Shown in pieces: positions 53,119-62,013 of a DNA stretch of 64,000 nt (the stretch's first letter is position 1; the number at the start of each line of letters is the position of its first letter). A program made the translations under genes and the position numbers. The notes beneath the pieces are model-generated. The model was not told where the DNA came from. It saw only the letters and a program-made list of their open reading frames with translations, and did not search any database. The DNA comes from WTKD01 sp965243525 (GTDB taxonomy: Bacteria; Spirochaetota; Spirochaetia; WTKD01), in NCBI GenBank assembly GCA_965243525.1, contig OZ251568.1:1-64000 (forward strand), in the 5' to 3' direction.

Positions 53119-53952
53119 TTAATCATGGATTCGCATAAGTTCATCAAGAGATTTGCCTTCCTTATTCTTCCAATCGGTCCAACCATTCGATGGGCGGCCT
53201 AGACAGAATGTTGAAGCTGCACTTGGTGTGGGAAATTCTATGTCCTTGATGAGTTCATAGTAACTTTCGTGTTCCTCAGCCGCTGTGGAAAGGATGCCTT
53301 TTCGAATTTCTCCAAAACGATAGGATGGGACGGGAATCTTTCGTAACCGAGAGCCGGCAATGACTCGGATATTTTTTTCTGCGAACACTGCTTTGGCATC
53401 TGTACCTTGTCCACTGTTGCAATAAAAAATATGTTTTTTGGAATAACTTGGAATATCAAAAACAGCATAGCCAAGAAATGAACTCAACATAGTAATATCT
53501 TCGAAAAATTCTGACGTAGAATCTTCTTGATGTTCTGGAAGAGTAGGCTTTGTCGGAATATGTTTGTTTTCTTCAAGGGTGAACAACCTCGCTTGTCGCG
53601 CCTGCTTTATGGCAAGATATTCTAGAAATTGCACATCCGCCTTAGTAATCGACTGATCCCTCGCGTGAAATACGATGGCTTCATTCCAAAAATCTTTTTT
53701 ATAATGATGATCCTTGATACGTTGAGAAGGGTTTTCTGTTTCTCCTATGTAGACAGTTTGGTCCTCTCCCAATAGCATATAAAAACTTGGCTGTTTAAGT
53801 TCATCTCGTTCTATTGCCTGGGAAAGATGGCTTCGAGGGAAAACCATGCAGCTACAGATACGATTAGAGATGAATGCCAGTTTTATTCCTCGCGGATTTC
53901 CGTCTACGAGATACGTGGTAATTGTTTTTCCGCGTGATATGGGCTTATCCAC
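53119..53952 (-). CDS. GIY-YIG nuclease-like protein with DUF4357
   Basis: This 277-aa protein has a GTG start behind AAAGGA. The middle carries a GIY-YIG-type domain (FYMLLGEDQTVYIGETENPSQRI, with the YIG part intact and the GIY part altered), continuing DFWNEAIVFHARDQSITKADVQFLEYL. The C-terminus (EFPTPSAASTFCLGRPSNGWTDW) is the DUF4357 domain commonly fused to such nucleases. It stands alone between intergenic gaps. A defence or DNA-repair role is possible but not shown; no methylase or other defence gene adjoins it. Confidence 0.82.
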   Translation of the reverse strand: MDKPISRGKTITTYLVDGNPRGIKLAFISNRICSCMVFPRSHLSQAIERDELKQPSFYMLLGEDQTVYIGETENPSQRIKDHHYKKDFWNEAIVFHARDQSITKADVQFLEYLAIKQARQARLFTLEENKHIPTKPTLPEHQEDSTSEFFEDITMLSSFLGYAVFDIPSYSKKHIFYCNSGQGTDAKAVFAEKNIRVIAGSRLRKIPVPSYRFGEIRKGILSTAAEEHESYYELIKDIEFPTPSAASTFCLGRPSNGWTDWKNKEGKSLDELMRIHD

Positions 53953-54091
53953 AGTGACTTTCCTTTTTGTCTGCTTGCAGTTTATGTCTTAGAAAAATTT
54001 GGCATCCAACTGTAGGTGAGGTAAATTGAGATGTTCGGTTGGGTCACTGCAAACGGTATTGTTCGTGCGAAGAGAAGATCAAGAAAACCTA

Positions 54092-54125
54092 AAACTTCCA
54101 AGAGGTCATATCCCCTTGGAAGTTT
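54092..54125 (-). terminator. Terminator of the HdeD-like gene
   Basis: On the minus strand AAACTTCCAAG pairs perfectly with CTTGGAAGTTT (11 bp) around a 12-nt loop, followed by TAGGTTTTC. Confidence 0.75.
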
Positions 54126-54136
54126 GTGCGTAAAAA

Positions 54137-54679
54137 CTAAGTTGTAGATCTTTTCATTGAGCGAAATCTCAGCGATTGGATGACGCTGAACAGGCCACCG
54201 ATGATAAATGCGATGCCGGTTAAAAGAACGATACCTAATCCTAGAAGGGCAGGGTTCAATAAGAGGAAGAACGAAGCAATGATTCCGAGTATTCCCCCAA
54301 AACCAAGCCAGAATCGATTTGAGGCATTACCTCTCGAACTTAATGCATATGCAAAAGCAGAGATAGAGCGAATTAGTATAGCGATACCTATATAAATAGC
54401 TAATACTGCTTTAGAGACATCTGGATTTAATACAAGGAGAAGACCGATGAGGAAGGTTATAAGTCCCATGGTGAGGGTCTTTCCCCAGGTCTCCAAAGTC
54501 TTCTTGTTGGTGATGGCAAATACCATTTCTACAACTCCTGCTATCAAAAATGCAAGACTAAAAATGATGGCTAATGTAGTAAAAGCGCTCTCTGGTGTAA
54601 CCAGTGTATAAATTCCTAAGAAAAGAAAGATAATCCCAACGATTAAAAGGATATACCAGTGTTTTATTTTGTGTTCCAT
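54137..54679 (-). CDS. HdeD family (DUF308) membrane protein
   Basis: This 180-aa protein has six predicted membrane segments in three DUF308 pairs (GIIFLFLGIYTLVTPESAF, LITFLIGLLLVLNPD, GILGIIASFFLLLNPALLGLG). HdeD of E. coli is linked to acid resistance; the wider family has no known mechanism. It has an AGGAGG Shine-Dalgarno. TATACT/TATAGT boxes in the region 54700-54712 may form its -10. Confidence 0.85.
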   Translation of the reverse strand: MEHKIKHWYILLIVGIIFLFLGIYTLVTPESAFTTLAIIFSLAFLIAGVVEMVFAITNKKTLETWGKTLTMGLITFLIGLLLVLNPDVSKAVLAIYIGIAILIRSISAFAYALSSRGNASNRFWLGFGGILGIIASFFLLLNPALLGLGIVLLTGIAFIIGGLFSVIQSLRFRSMKRSTT

Positions 54680-54795
54680 ATGAACCTCCTAAAAAAAGTG
54701 ACCTAGTATACTATACATATGCGGATTTGAAAAGAGAGGTAATTCAAAGGATATGTGTTGTTTCACGGGATAACAGGGGATGAGGAGTAGTTAGA

Positions 54796-55962
54796 TTACT
54801 GTTTTGTTTGACGTGTAGAGATGTTCAACTGATATGAGGCGCGTTGTGCTCCAGGAATAGTGCGCAGCAGGGTTGCAAATACTTCAGTTAATGGAGGAAT
54901 CTCTAGGGTGATCGGCAAAGGATGCGAAGATTGCATGCCTCGCAATCGCGCAGAAAGGATGATGGTTTTTGCTACCGTGGTACCATTTTGAATGTATATG
55001 ATGCTTGTGTCGTCTAATGTATCTGTGGTGATTTCTATCTTTTTTGATTCTGCGATGCTGATGCGGTGATCCGCGAAGTCTTCTGCACGAAGGTCCGTAC
55101 CAAAAATAACCGGGAAGGCCTCTTTGCCAGGGTGAAAACCGTAATAATAGCCTCCCTCCTCTGGAGAGATAGCAGTTCCATCATGATAGAGAAAGCGAGC
55201 AGGGATGGACTGCATGCTGCCATTCATTTGTGGCATATCCACCGAAAAATGCAGATGAGGCCCGGTGCTCAGTCCGGTATTGCCAGAATGACCGATGATC
55301 TGCCCAGCATACACGTCGTCTCCCAGTTCTACAATGGCGCCACCATAGCGGAGATGGACGTAGCTTCCGATGCTTCCATCCTCGTGGAGAATCAAAATAT
55401 AGTTTTCATGGCCACCATATTGAAACCCTCGTCCACCGATGCGAGAATCTTCTTTTATCGCTGCGACGATGCCATCTCTCGCTGCATGTATTTCAGTGCC
55501 TTCATCCATTTCAAAATCCACCGCATAAGCATTTGTTCCTGAATGCGAAAACGTGCCATGATAGCCCTGACTGAGTTTGAATTTTTCCCCGTGCTTGAAT
55601 GGAAAGTAATAGACATGCTGTTCGTCGTGTGTTGCGGTGAGGGGATTTCCTATGGCAAATCGTGTGGTGAGTTGATAGCGTGAGGATCGTGTGCTCGCTT
55701 GAATGGATACTTTAAAGAGATATTTTCGTGTCTCATTTGGCTGCAGTGAGACCGCATAGGGCAAGGGCACAGAGGCTTCCATGTTTACTAATTGTGGAAA
55801 GGAAAGTGATATCCATACCTCCACGGGCAGGTGGTTGTCTGCATAAAATAGATATTCATTTTCTTCTTTTTCTGTATAGATAGAAGGTTCTTGTGCAGCA
55901 AGGGGAAATACAGCATAGGCGAGAATCACAAAAAACACACTGTGAGTGATGTATGTTTTCAT
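54796..55962 (-). CDS. M23 family metallopeptidase (LytM-like)
   Basis: The start is taken at MKTYITHSVFF (55962) so that the signal peptide (ending PLAAQ) is at the N-terminus; the frame extends to a TTG at 56010. It has 388 aa. A beta-rich N-terminal domain precedes the peptidase_M23 core: HSGTNAYAVDF (first zinc His/Asp pair), SYVHLRYGG and GHSGNTGLSTGPHLHFSV (HxH). It likely cleaves peptidoglycan cross-bridges outside the cytoplasmic membrane. No operon partner is seen. Confidence 0.87.
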   Translation of the reverse strand: MKTYITHSVFFVILAYAVFPLAAQEPSIYTEKEENEYLFYADNHLPVEVWISLSFPQLVNMEASVPLPYAVSLQPNETRKYLFKVSIQASTRSSRYQLTTRFAIGNPLTATHDEQHVYYFPFKHGEKFKLSQGYHGTFSHSGTNAYAVDFEMDEGTEIHAARDGIVAAIKEDSRIGGRGFQYGGHENYILILHEDGSIGSYVHLRYGGAIVELGDDVYAGQIIGHSGNTGLSTGPHLHFSVDMPQMNGSMQSIPARFLYHDGTAISPEEGGYYYGFHPGKEAFPVIFGTDLRAEDFADHRISIAESKKIEITTDTLDDTSIIYIQNGTTVAKTIILSARLRGMQSSHPLPITLEIPPLTEVFATLLRTIPGAQRASYQLNISTRQTKQ

Positions 55963-56216
55963 ATCTTTTGCACTCTGACAATTAACGATGGTTGTGTCAA
56001 ATGATTTCAATCCCTTCTAGAACATTCTGCGATCTAATGAATTTTTGAAATTTTTGAGAGGAGGAATTCTGGCGCTGTACAACAAAGATTTTCGAATTTT
56101 ATAAGATTGGCAAAACATGCTAACATACGAAAACGGTTATCGCAGAACTGGAATATGCTGATTGGTATCTCTTTATTCTAATTGACCTATGGAGGCTCTG
56201 TGAAAGGAGAAATATT

Positions 56217-57200
56217 TTGTCCTATATGAATGCTTTGGTGCTGAAAGAATATGATGCCCTAGATCAGCTTGCAATTGAGCCTGTTCCGAAACCAAGCCCG
56301 CAAGCTAACGAAGTTCTCTTGCGTATCCATGCTGCAGCGGTGAACGATTGGGATTGGGGATTGATTAGAGGAAAGCCTTTCTATATTCGCTTGTTCTGTG
56401 GTATGCGGAAGCCCAAGGTGCGTATTCCTGGTGTGGATGTGTCAGGAAGAATTGAAGAACTGGGTTCTGAGATATCTCGCTTTTCAGTAGGGGATGCGGT
56501 ATATGCTGATCTGTCCGAATGTGGTTTTGGCGGGTTTGCCGAATATGTCTGTGTGCCTGAAACAATGCTTACGTCTAAGCCAGAAAAAATGGATTTTGTT
56601 GAGGCTGCGAGCATACCTCATGCGGCAGCACTCGCATTGCAAGGACTTCTCGATGTGGGCAAGTTGCAACCAGGTGAAAAATTACTCATCAACGGTGCAG
56701 GTGGAGGAGTCGGCACAATAGCAGTGCAAATTGCACGAAATCTTGGACTGCAGGACGTGGTAGGAGTGGATCATGGAGAAAAAGTAACTGTTATGGTGGA
56801 TGCAGGGTTCAGCGAGGTGGTTGATTATACACAAATTGATTTCACTCAAGTAAAAGGGAGGTATGATTTGATCTTGGATGCGAAAACCAATCGTCCGATC
56901 ACACGATATCTCAGATCTTTACGTCCGAAGGGAAGATACGTAACGGTAGGAGGAAGCACTGGAAAACTGCTCCGAGCAGCTCTCGCACAACTGATATTTA
57001 AAAATCCGGCCAAAAAAAGGGTGGCTGTGCTCGCATTGAAACCTAACCAAGGCTTGGAATACATCAACGATCTCTATTGCAAGGGAGTTTTCAAACCTCA
57101 TATATCTGATGTATTTGCGTTTGCAGACATCGTAAAAGCAATCAAGCATTTTGGTGCGGCAAAGCACAAGGGAAAGGTCGTTGTTAAAATCAAGGACTAA
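56217..57200 (+). CDS. Zinc-less MDR oxidoreductase (quinone reductase-like)
   Basis: This 327-aa protein has a TTG start, 7 nt after AAAGGAG (the ATG at 56226 is too far from it). It has the MDR fold with a GroES-like N-terminus (VLLRIHAAAVNDWDWGLIRG, IPGVDVSGRIEELG) and the Rossmann motif LLINGAGGGVGTIAVQIAR. Zinc-binding Cys residues of classical alcohol dehydrogenases are absent, so an NADPH:quinone or enone reductase role is more likely. The gene converges with the DUF779 gene. Confidence 0.83.
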   Translation: MSYMNALVLKEYDALDQLAIEPVPKPSPQANEVLLRIHAAAVNDWDWGLIRGKPFYIRLFCGMRKPKVRIPGVDVSGRIEELGSEISRFSVGDAVYADLSECGFGGFAEYVCVPETMLTSKPEKMDFVEAASIPHAAALALQGLLDVGKLQPGEKLLINGAGGGVGTIAVQIARNLGLQDVVGVDHGEKVTVMVDAGFSEVVDYTQIDFTQVKGRYDLILDAKTNRPITRYLRSLRPKGRYVTVGGSTGKLLRAALAQLIFKNPAKKRVAVLALKPNQGLEYINDLYCKGVFKPHISDVFAFADIVKAIKHFGAAKHKGKVVVKIKD

Positions 57201-57388
57201 TGCGGTGGCTGCTACAGGCGGGTTTGAGACAAAAGGTAGGGGTGATACTTTTCTGGAAAAAGAACATCAGACAGCGGTGATACCTTCCATACAAATTTTG
57301 GGGCATAGGCAAGAATTCTTCTTGCAAGGTGTTCCTCAACTTATTTTGCTCTGTAGGCGATTTGAGTCTCGTAATTTTTGTTGAAAGG

Positions 57389-57730
57389 CTAAATCTTGCA
57401 AACTTCAGATCGCGTAAGAAAACGTCTGCCGGTTCCGTTGTCCAAAGAAAACATGCCCCCAATCCCTGGGATGGCATCAATGATGAGCGTGGTATGTTGC
57501 CATGCTGCGTATTGATCTTCATTGATATAGAAAGGGACTTGGTCTATCTCACCAAGCTGCACATCATTGGTTCCAATTTGATAATCATTTGTCTGGAAGC
57601 ACATCGGAGAACTTCCGTCACAGCAGCCACCAGATTGATGGAAAAGCAGATCACTCCCATAGTTTTCTTTGAGCTCTCTAAGTAAATCCCTCGCAGCCGG
57701 AGTTGCGATTACTTTTATAGTTTTATCCAT
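57389..57730 (-). CDS. DUF779 protein
   Basis: This 113-aa protein has the family core LLFHQSGGCCDGSSPMCF, VQLGEIDQVPFYI and IPGIGGMFSLDNGTGRRFLTRSE. DUF779 proteins are regularly found beside aldehyde dehydrogenases of the AldB/ExaC/acetaldehyde type, as here; the Cys-Cys pair suggests a metal- or thiol-linked accessory role. It is downstream of the aldehyde dehydrogenase on the same strand, with a strong hairpin between them. Confidence 0.85.
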   Translation of the reverse strand: MDKTIKVIATPAARDLLRELKENYGSDLLFHQSGGCCDGSSPMCFQTNDYQIGTNDVQLGEIDQVPFYINEDQYAAWQHTTLIIDAIPGIGGMFSLDNGTGRRFLTRSEVCKI

Positions 57731-57747
57731 AACACTTTCTCACAAAG

Positions 57748-57779
57748 GTACGTTGCATGCTGAATAGCACACAACGTAC
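57748..57779 (-). other. Intercistronic stem-loop between the aldehyde dehydrogenase and DUF779 genes
   Basis: GTACGTTG pairs perfectly with CAACGTAC, continued inward by TGTGCT/AGCATG (two wobbles), giving a 14-bp stem with an ATTC loop. No T tract follows on the minus strand, so it looks like an mRNA stabiliser or attenuator rather than a simple terminator. Confidence 0.6.
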
Positions 57780-57787
57780 AAAATTCC

Positions 57788-59335
57788 TTAAAAAAATCCT
57801 AGAGCATTTGGGCTATAGGAAACAAGCACATTCTTCGTTTGTCGATAGTGATCAAGCATCATTTTGTGCGTCTCTCTGCCAATACCTGATTGCTTATACC
57901 CACCAAAGGCGGCATGTGCTGCATAATCATGATAGCAATTGACCCATATCCTTCCTGCTTGAATTTCGCGTCCCATGCGAAATGCCTGGTTGCCATCTCT
58001 GGTCCACACACCAGCACCAAGGCCATAGAGGGTATCATTTGCTATCTCCAATGCTTCGGCCTCATCTTTGAAGGTTGTCACCGATACAACAGGGCCAAAA
58101 ATCTCTTCTTGGAAAATACGCATTTTGTTATGCCCCCGAAACACTGTAGGTTGAATATAGTATCCATGTTCTAGACCATTGTTTAGCATAGCAACATCGC
58201 CGCCGGCAAGCACTTCTCCACCCTCGTCGCGCCCCAGTTTGAGATACGATTTAATCTTTTCCATCTGCTCAGTAGAGACCTGCGCTCCAATGGCAGTATC
58301 CATAAGGAGTGGATTGTCCTGCCTGATGGCAGCAACACGATTCAGTGCTCGCTCCATAAAGGTATCGTAGATGGATTCTTGAATGAGTGCCCGGCTTGGA
58401 CAGGTGCACACCTCGCCCTGATTTAAGGCAAACATAGTAAACCCCTCTAAGCATTTGTCAAAATAGGCATCATCCTCTGAAAACACATTTTCAAAGAATA
58501 TATTTGGCGACTTTCCGCCCAATTCCAGTGTAACCGGGATGATATTCTGTGCAGCATATTGCATAATAAGTCGCCCTGTGGTGGTTTCACCAGTAAAGGC
58601 AATCTTTGCAACACGTTTTGAGGCGGCAAGAGGTTTTCCTGCTTCAAGGCCATATCCACTCACCACGTTCAAGACTCCGGGCGGTAGCAGATCACCGATG
58701 AGTTCCAACAACACCATGATAGATGCTGGCGTTTGCTCAGCCGGTTTGAGCACCACACAATTGCCTGCAGCGAGGGCTGGGGCGAGCTTCCACGTTGCCA
58801 TAAGCAGCGGAAAATTCCAGGGGATGATCTGTCCCACGACGCCAAGCGGCTCTTTAAAATGATAGGCATAGGTCTGTGCATTCAGTTCTGATATACTGCC
58901 TTCTTCTGCGCGAATACAACCGGCGAAATATCGGAAATGATCAATTGCAAGTGTCATATCTGCATTGATGGTTTCGCGGATTGGTTTGCCGTTGTCTATG
59001 CTGTCGCTGGCTGCGAGCAAGTGAAGGTTTTTTTCCATGATGTTAGCGATGCCCAACAAGATATTTGAACGCTCTGTAAGCGAAGTTTTGCTCCAGGATG
59101 GAAAGGCCGCATGGGCTGCATCCAGAGCAGCGTCGACATCATCTGCATTTGACCTAGCCATTTCACAGATGATTTCTCCAGTGATGGGTGAGGGGTTCTC
59201 GAAATACTCCCCAGATTTTGGTGAAACAAATTCTCCGTTGATGTAATTTCCATATCTCTCACGAAACGGAAACTGAACATCAAGATGGGTTAGATCTAGC
59301 GCGGTAGAATGCGCTACTCTACTCATAAGACTCAT
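57788..59335 (-). CDS. Aldehyde dehydrogenase (AldB/ExaC type)
   Basis: This 515-aa protein starts at MSLMSRVAHST behind AAAGGAG; the frame extends upstream to 59410 without family similarity. Landmarks are GEYFENPSPITGEII, IIPWNFPLLMATWKLAPALAAGNCVVLKPAEQTP, VTLELGGKSPN (general-base Glu), NQGEVCTCPSR (catalytic Cys) and FGGYKQSGIGRETHK. It oxidises acetaldehyde or similar aldehydes with NAD(P)+. Its pairing with DUF779 is typical of this subgroup. Confidence 0.92.
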   Translation of the reverse strand: MSLMSRVAHSTALDLTHLDVQFPFRERYGNYINGEFVSPKSGEYFENPSPITGEIICEMARSNADDVDAALDAAHAAFPSWSKTSLTERSNILLGIANIMEKNLHLLAASDSIDNGKPIRETINADMTLAIDHFRYFAGCIRAEEGSISELNAQTYAYHFKEPLGVVGQIIPWNFPLLMATWKLAPALAAGNCVVLKPAEQTPASIMVLLELIGDLLPPGVLNVVSGYGLEAGKPLAASKRVAKIAFTGETTTGRLIMQYAAQNIIPVTLELGGKSPNIFFENVFSEDDAYFDKCLEGFTMFALNQGEVCTCPSRALIQESIYDTFMERALNRVAAIRQDNPLLMDTAIGAQVSTEQMEKIKSYLKLGRDEGGEVLAGGDVAMLNNGLEHGYYIQPTVFRGHNKMRIFQEEIFGPVVSVTTFKDEAEALEIANDTLYGLGAGVWTRDGNQAFRMGREIQAGRIWVNCYHDYAAHAAFGGYKQSGIGRETHKMMLDHYRQTKNVLVSYSPNALGFF

Positions 59336-59532
59336 AGAACACTCCTTTGTGTAATACTGATGACTCCTCGGGGGAGTCTTCCCAAGCACGCAAAGAATGA
59401 TCTCCTTCAACGTGCAAAATAAAACTCAGGCGGCAATATAGTATATAGCATAACTAAACAAAGATAAAGTAATTTTATGTTCTAAATTGTTTATTTGACT
59501 AGAGGTAGGCTGTGCACCCTAGATAGAAATAA

Positions 59533-59567
59533 GCCCCCACATCGTTGTAACGCAACGGGGTAGGGGC
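59533..59567 (-). terminator. Terminator T1 of lipoprotein cassette A
   Basis: On the minus strand GCCCC-T-AC..CGTTG pairs with CAACG..GTGGGGGC (about 13 of 15 positions) with a 5-nt loop, followed by TTATTTC. The tail TTATTTCTATC is shared with the other cassette terminators, while the stem is different. Confidence 0.7.
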
Positions 59568-59595
59568 CATAATGTTTGCTAAACGCTTTGTTTTC

Positions 59596-60483
59596 TTAGG
59601 CGTTCGATAGGTAGTCTTGTAACTCTCGGACGACATCATCTGCCTCACCAGTATCAGGTATAATTTGTCGAATGACAGTAATTCCTTCATTTGCAAGAAC
59701 ATCTCCTAGGGCAGCGATGAAAGGGGCAATATCACTATCGTCTTTCATTCTCGTATAGAGCTCTGTTAACTCTCTAAGAATCTGTTGATATTCTGCATTA
59801 GTATCGGATACATTACCTAAATTTAGTAATTCCTGTGCTAGCTCATGGGTTTTATTATAATATACGTGAGGCAATAAACCCAGTATGAGAGCATCTGCTG
59901 TTATATCAACAGGTAGAGAACTGCTGAGGCTTCTAATCCCATTAATGAATTCATTGGAATTATTGGAATCAATTGCCATCCCATAGAGCTCTGTCAATTC
60001 TCTAAAAATTTGTTGCTGCTCCGGACCAGAATTCGAAATACCTGAGTCTATTAATGCCTGCAGCAACCTCCGAGCCTCGTTGTAATAATTTGTGCCACTC
60101 CCTGAAGATCCACCATCAGAATTTCCTGGGGTAGCCGGATCCATTGAATTGCTTTGAGATAGGTAGGGCTCTAAACTCAATATAAAAGCATCTACTGTCA
60201 TACCAGCAGGTAGGATCCCGCTAAGCATAATAGCATTATAAAACTCAGCAATATCACCAGAATTACGTGCTAGGTCATAGAGCTCTGCTAACTCTGTGAG
60301 AAGTGCATCGTGTCTATCTCCCTGAGGAGTCCCTGGAGTTGGAGTACCCAAGTTTCCTATTTCCTGAGCTAATCTCCGAGTCTCACCAGAATAATCTATT
60401 GGATTTAGTAATAATTCGCAGCTTGCGAATAAAAAAACAGCCAGCAATAATGCTGCTCCTAAGAAAAGAATATGGTTCCTCAT
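59596..60483 (-). CDS. Lipoprotein of the small cassette array (A, duplicated domain)
   Basis: This 295-aa protein starts at MRNHILFLGAALLLAV with lipobox FLFASC. The body contains three copies of a helical motif (ETRRLAQEIGNLG..., EARRLLQALIDSG..., THELAQELLNLG... each followed by ...LTELYxxAxDS/N). It is paralogous to the 109-aa lipoprotein at 62169-62498, whose single domain begins SEARRLGLEIEDLG, and the signal peptides are nearly identical. No Shine-Dalgarno; a -10 box lies 7 nt before the ATG. Function unknown. Confidence 0.72.
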   Translation of the reverse strand: MRNHILFLGAALLLAVFLFASCELLLNPIDYSGETRRLAQEIGNLGTPTPGTPQGDRHDALLTELAELYDLARNSGDIAEFYNAIMLSGILPAGMTVDAFILSLEPYLSQSNSMDPATPGNSDGGSSGSGTNYYNEARRLLQALIDSGISNSGPEQQQIFRELTELYGMAIDSNNSNEFINGIRSLSSSLPVDITADALILGLLPHVYYNKTHELAQELLNLGNVSDTNAEYQQILRELTELYTRMKDDSDIAPFIAALGDVLANEGITVIRQIIPDTGEADDVVRELQDYLSNA

Positions 60484-60490
60484 AATAATA

Positions 60491-60519
60491 CGTATACATA
60501 CTATACATAGTATTGTCAA
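60491..60519 (-). promoter_or_regulatory. Promoter of lipoprotein A, leaderless geometry
   Basis: On the minus strand a perfect TTGACA (60514-60519), a 17-nt spacer and TATACG (60491-60496) end 7 nt before the ATG. Confidence 0.7.
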
Positions 60520-60567
60520 TATTTTTTAGCTTCTATTGTCGTTGAAAGGGCACGATGTATAGTTGAT
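60501..60567 (-). repeat. Cassette upstream repeat R-a (copy at lipoprotein A)
   Basis: This stretch is nearly identical to 62515-62578 upstream of the other MRNHIL lipoprotein. Both share AGTATTGTCAATATTTTTTA (+ strand) and CGATGTATAGTTG. It includes the promoter -35. Confidence 0.8.
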
Positions 60568-60600
60568 GGGCGATGAAATCAAGTCTACGGTAGATCATAG

Positions 60601-60672
60601 ATGTATACCAACCTGGAGGTATGGATTTTGTGGTTAGGTTTTTAATAAGTTGTTGGGATGGATAGCGAAATG
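60601..60672 (-). repeat. Cassette downstream repeat R-b (copy 1)
   Basis: It matches 62014-62085, best over GTTAGGTTTTTAATAAGTT and GGGATGGATAGCGAAATG on the + strand. It follows the terminator of lipoprotein D. Confidence 0.8.
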
Positions 60673-60691
60673 AATACAGCCTGGATAGAAA

Positions 60692-60723
60692 TAACTGCCT
60701 CTGAATCGGTGCAGAGGCAGTTA
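60692..60723 (-). terminator. Terminator T2 of lipoprotein D
   Basis: TAACTGCCTCTG pairs perfectly with CAGAGGCAGTTA (12 bp) around an 8-nt loop, followed on the minus strand by TTTCTATCC. Confidence 0.85.
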
Positions 60724-60754
60724 TTTATCGCATATCCTCGACTTAAGAGATAAC

Positions 60755-61141
60755 TCAGCGCCCCGGAGCTGGTAAAATAGGAAGTAGGTCGACGCCCTGA
60801 TAGTTATCTTCTATATAAGTTTTGTACGCTGTTAAATTACCAGCCTTAGCGGAAATAATACCGTTTCGCATTGCATCCACATGTCCACTAAATCCGTCCT
60901 CATAGGAGGCAAATGCTTGTCTGTACAAGGCGACCAACTCATCGAAGAGATCCATTACTTCCTGTGAAGGATTATTTATTTGATCCGTTGAACTAAGGGG
61001 TCCGCCAAGTGCTGCCTTAAGTTCCGTTGCTATCCTGAGAGAATCTGTATAGAAATGTGACTCTTCCCCAGAATTTTTGCAGCCTGCAATTACTAATAAA
61101 AGTAGGAGCGTTCCTACTAGAAAAGATATATTGTTTTTCAT
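60755..61141 (-). CDS. Small lipoprotein D of the cassette array
   Basis: This 128-aa protein starts at MKNNISFLVGTLLLLL with lipobox VIAGC; the frame upstream of this ATG covers the promoter. The mature part is helical (RIATELKAALGG, VMDLFDELVALYRQAFASYEDGF), loosely like the A/B family. No Shine-Dalgarno precedes the start. Function unknown. Confidence 0.65.
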   Translation of the reverse strand: MKNNISFLVGTLLLLLVIAGCKNSGEESHFYTDSLRIATELKAALGGPLSSTDQINNPSQEVMDLFDELVALYRQAFASYEDGFSGHVDAMRNGIISAKAGNLTAYKTYIEDNYQGVDLLPILPAPGR

Positions 61142-61148
61142 GTATATA

Positions 61149-61177
61149 AGTATATACAAAATATATTGTATTGACCA
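61149..61177 (-). promoter_or_regulatory. Promoter of lipoprotein D, leaderless geometry
   Basis: On the minus strand TGGTCA (61172-61177), a 17-nt spacer and TATACT (61149-61154) end 7 nt before the ATG. Confidence 0.55.
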
Positions 61178-61451
61178 TACTTTTTCTGCTTTTATTAATT
61201 CTGTACGAAAATATAATAGGCGTGGCAACTAAAACAGCTATACACGAAAAAGAAAACATGTATAAAAATCAGAGAATGTGAAACCTGTATTGCAACCTTT
61301 GCTGGATCATCGATGCGCTCTAGATCTCGAATGACAATCTGTATTATTGCAGAAACAATACAAGGATATCTAAAAACCGAAGGTGGATTTTGCTTTTCTT
61401 GTTTTTATCAGAGTTCGCCTGGGGCATTCTGCTGGTTAGAATAGACCCGTA

Positions 61452-61841
61452 TTAATCTAGTTGTTCTAGATAGCCTAGGTAACTTAGATATTTAAGGGCT
61501 TCGGTCTCAGATATCACACTACGAACACCATTAAGGAGCTCGAGGACATCGAGTCCACTAACACTATTATAAAGTTGCTGGAATTCGTCAATGAGGGCAA
61601 GAAACTCGTCATCGGTGATAGTCGTGTTACCACTGGTTGGATTTGTGTCAACACTAGTTCCTGAATCATTCGGCAAAACACCTCTAGCTACTAGTATAGC
61701 TTTAAGTCTCTCTACACCACCTGCCGCCTCTGCCTTAGCTACCAAGCTAGCAGCTTTGCTAGAGATGGATTGATCTCCACAGCTTGCAAATAATAGCATT
61801 ACCAGAAGTGTTGCCGCAGAGTAAAGTAAGTATTTTTTCAT
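61452..61841 (-). CDS. Small lipoprotein C of the cassette array
   Basis: This 129-aa protein starts at MKKYLLYSAATLL with lipobox LLFASC; an upstream ATG at 61856 lies between its -10 and -35 boxes and is unlikely. The mature part has SKAASLVAKAEAAGGVERLKA, then a linker rich in T/N/S and a helix DEFLALIDEFQQLYNSVSG. It has no recognised family and no Shine-Dalgarno. Confidence 0.65.
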   Translation of the reverse strand: MKKYLLYSAATLLVMLLFASCGDQSISSKAASLVAKAEAAGGVERLKAILVARGVLPNDSGTSVDTNPTSGNTTITDDEFLALIDEFQQLYNSVSGLDVLELLNGVRSVISETEALKYLSYLGYLEQLD

Positions 61842-61847
61842 GTAGTG

Positions 61848-61876
61848 AGTATACATAATATATTTAGCATTGACTA
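61848..61876 (-). promoter_or_regulatory. Promoter of lipoprotein C, leaderless geometry
   Basis: On the minus strand TAGTCA (61871-61876), a 17-nt spacer and TATACT (61848-61853) end 6 nt before the ATG. Confidence 0.55.
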
Positions 61877-61931
61877 TAATCTTTTATATTCTCCTTATTC
61901 TTTACTAATGCATAGGAAAACCGCACTGAGT

Positions 61932-62013
61932 TGTAATGATTAAAAAAATGCGTTGTTATTCGTCGTAGGCGCGCTGTAGAGTAGCGATGTCAAACTTTTT
62001 CATGGAGAAGTAC
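61932..62013 (-). pseudogene. Decayed second copy of the VOC-gene 3' end
   Basis: On the minus strand it encodes MKKFDIATLQRAYDE and a stop, equivalent to the final residues MKKFDIATLQRAYNE of the intact VOC gene (62604-63515). The DNA match extends about 25 bp past the stop. Most differences are third-position silent changes, suggesting the copy comes from a once-functional paralog rather than a fresh duplication. The reading frame meets a stop codon within about 15 codons upstream of the shared part. Confidence 0.75.

Noticed and set aside
57201..57388. Possible small gene between the MDR and DUF779 genes
   Set aside because: No frame with start signal; only a short inverted repeat GCAAGAA-ttc-TTCTTGC is visible in this convergent gap.
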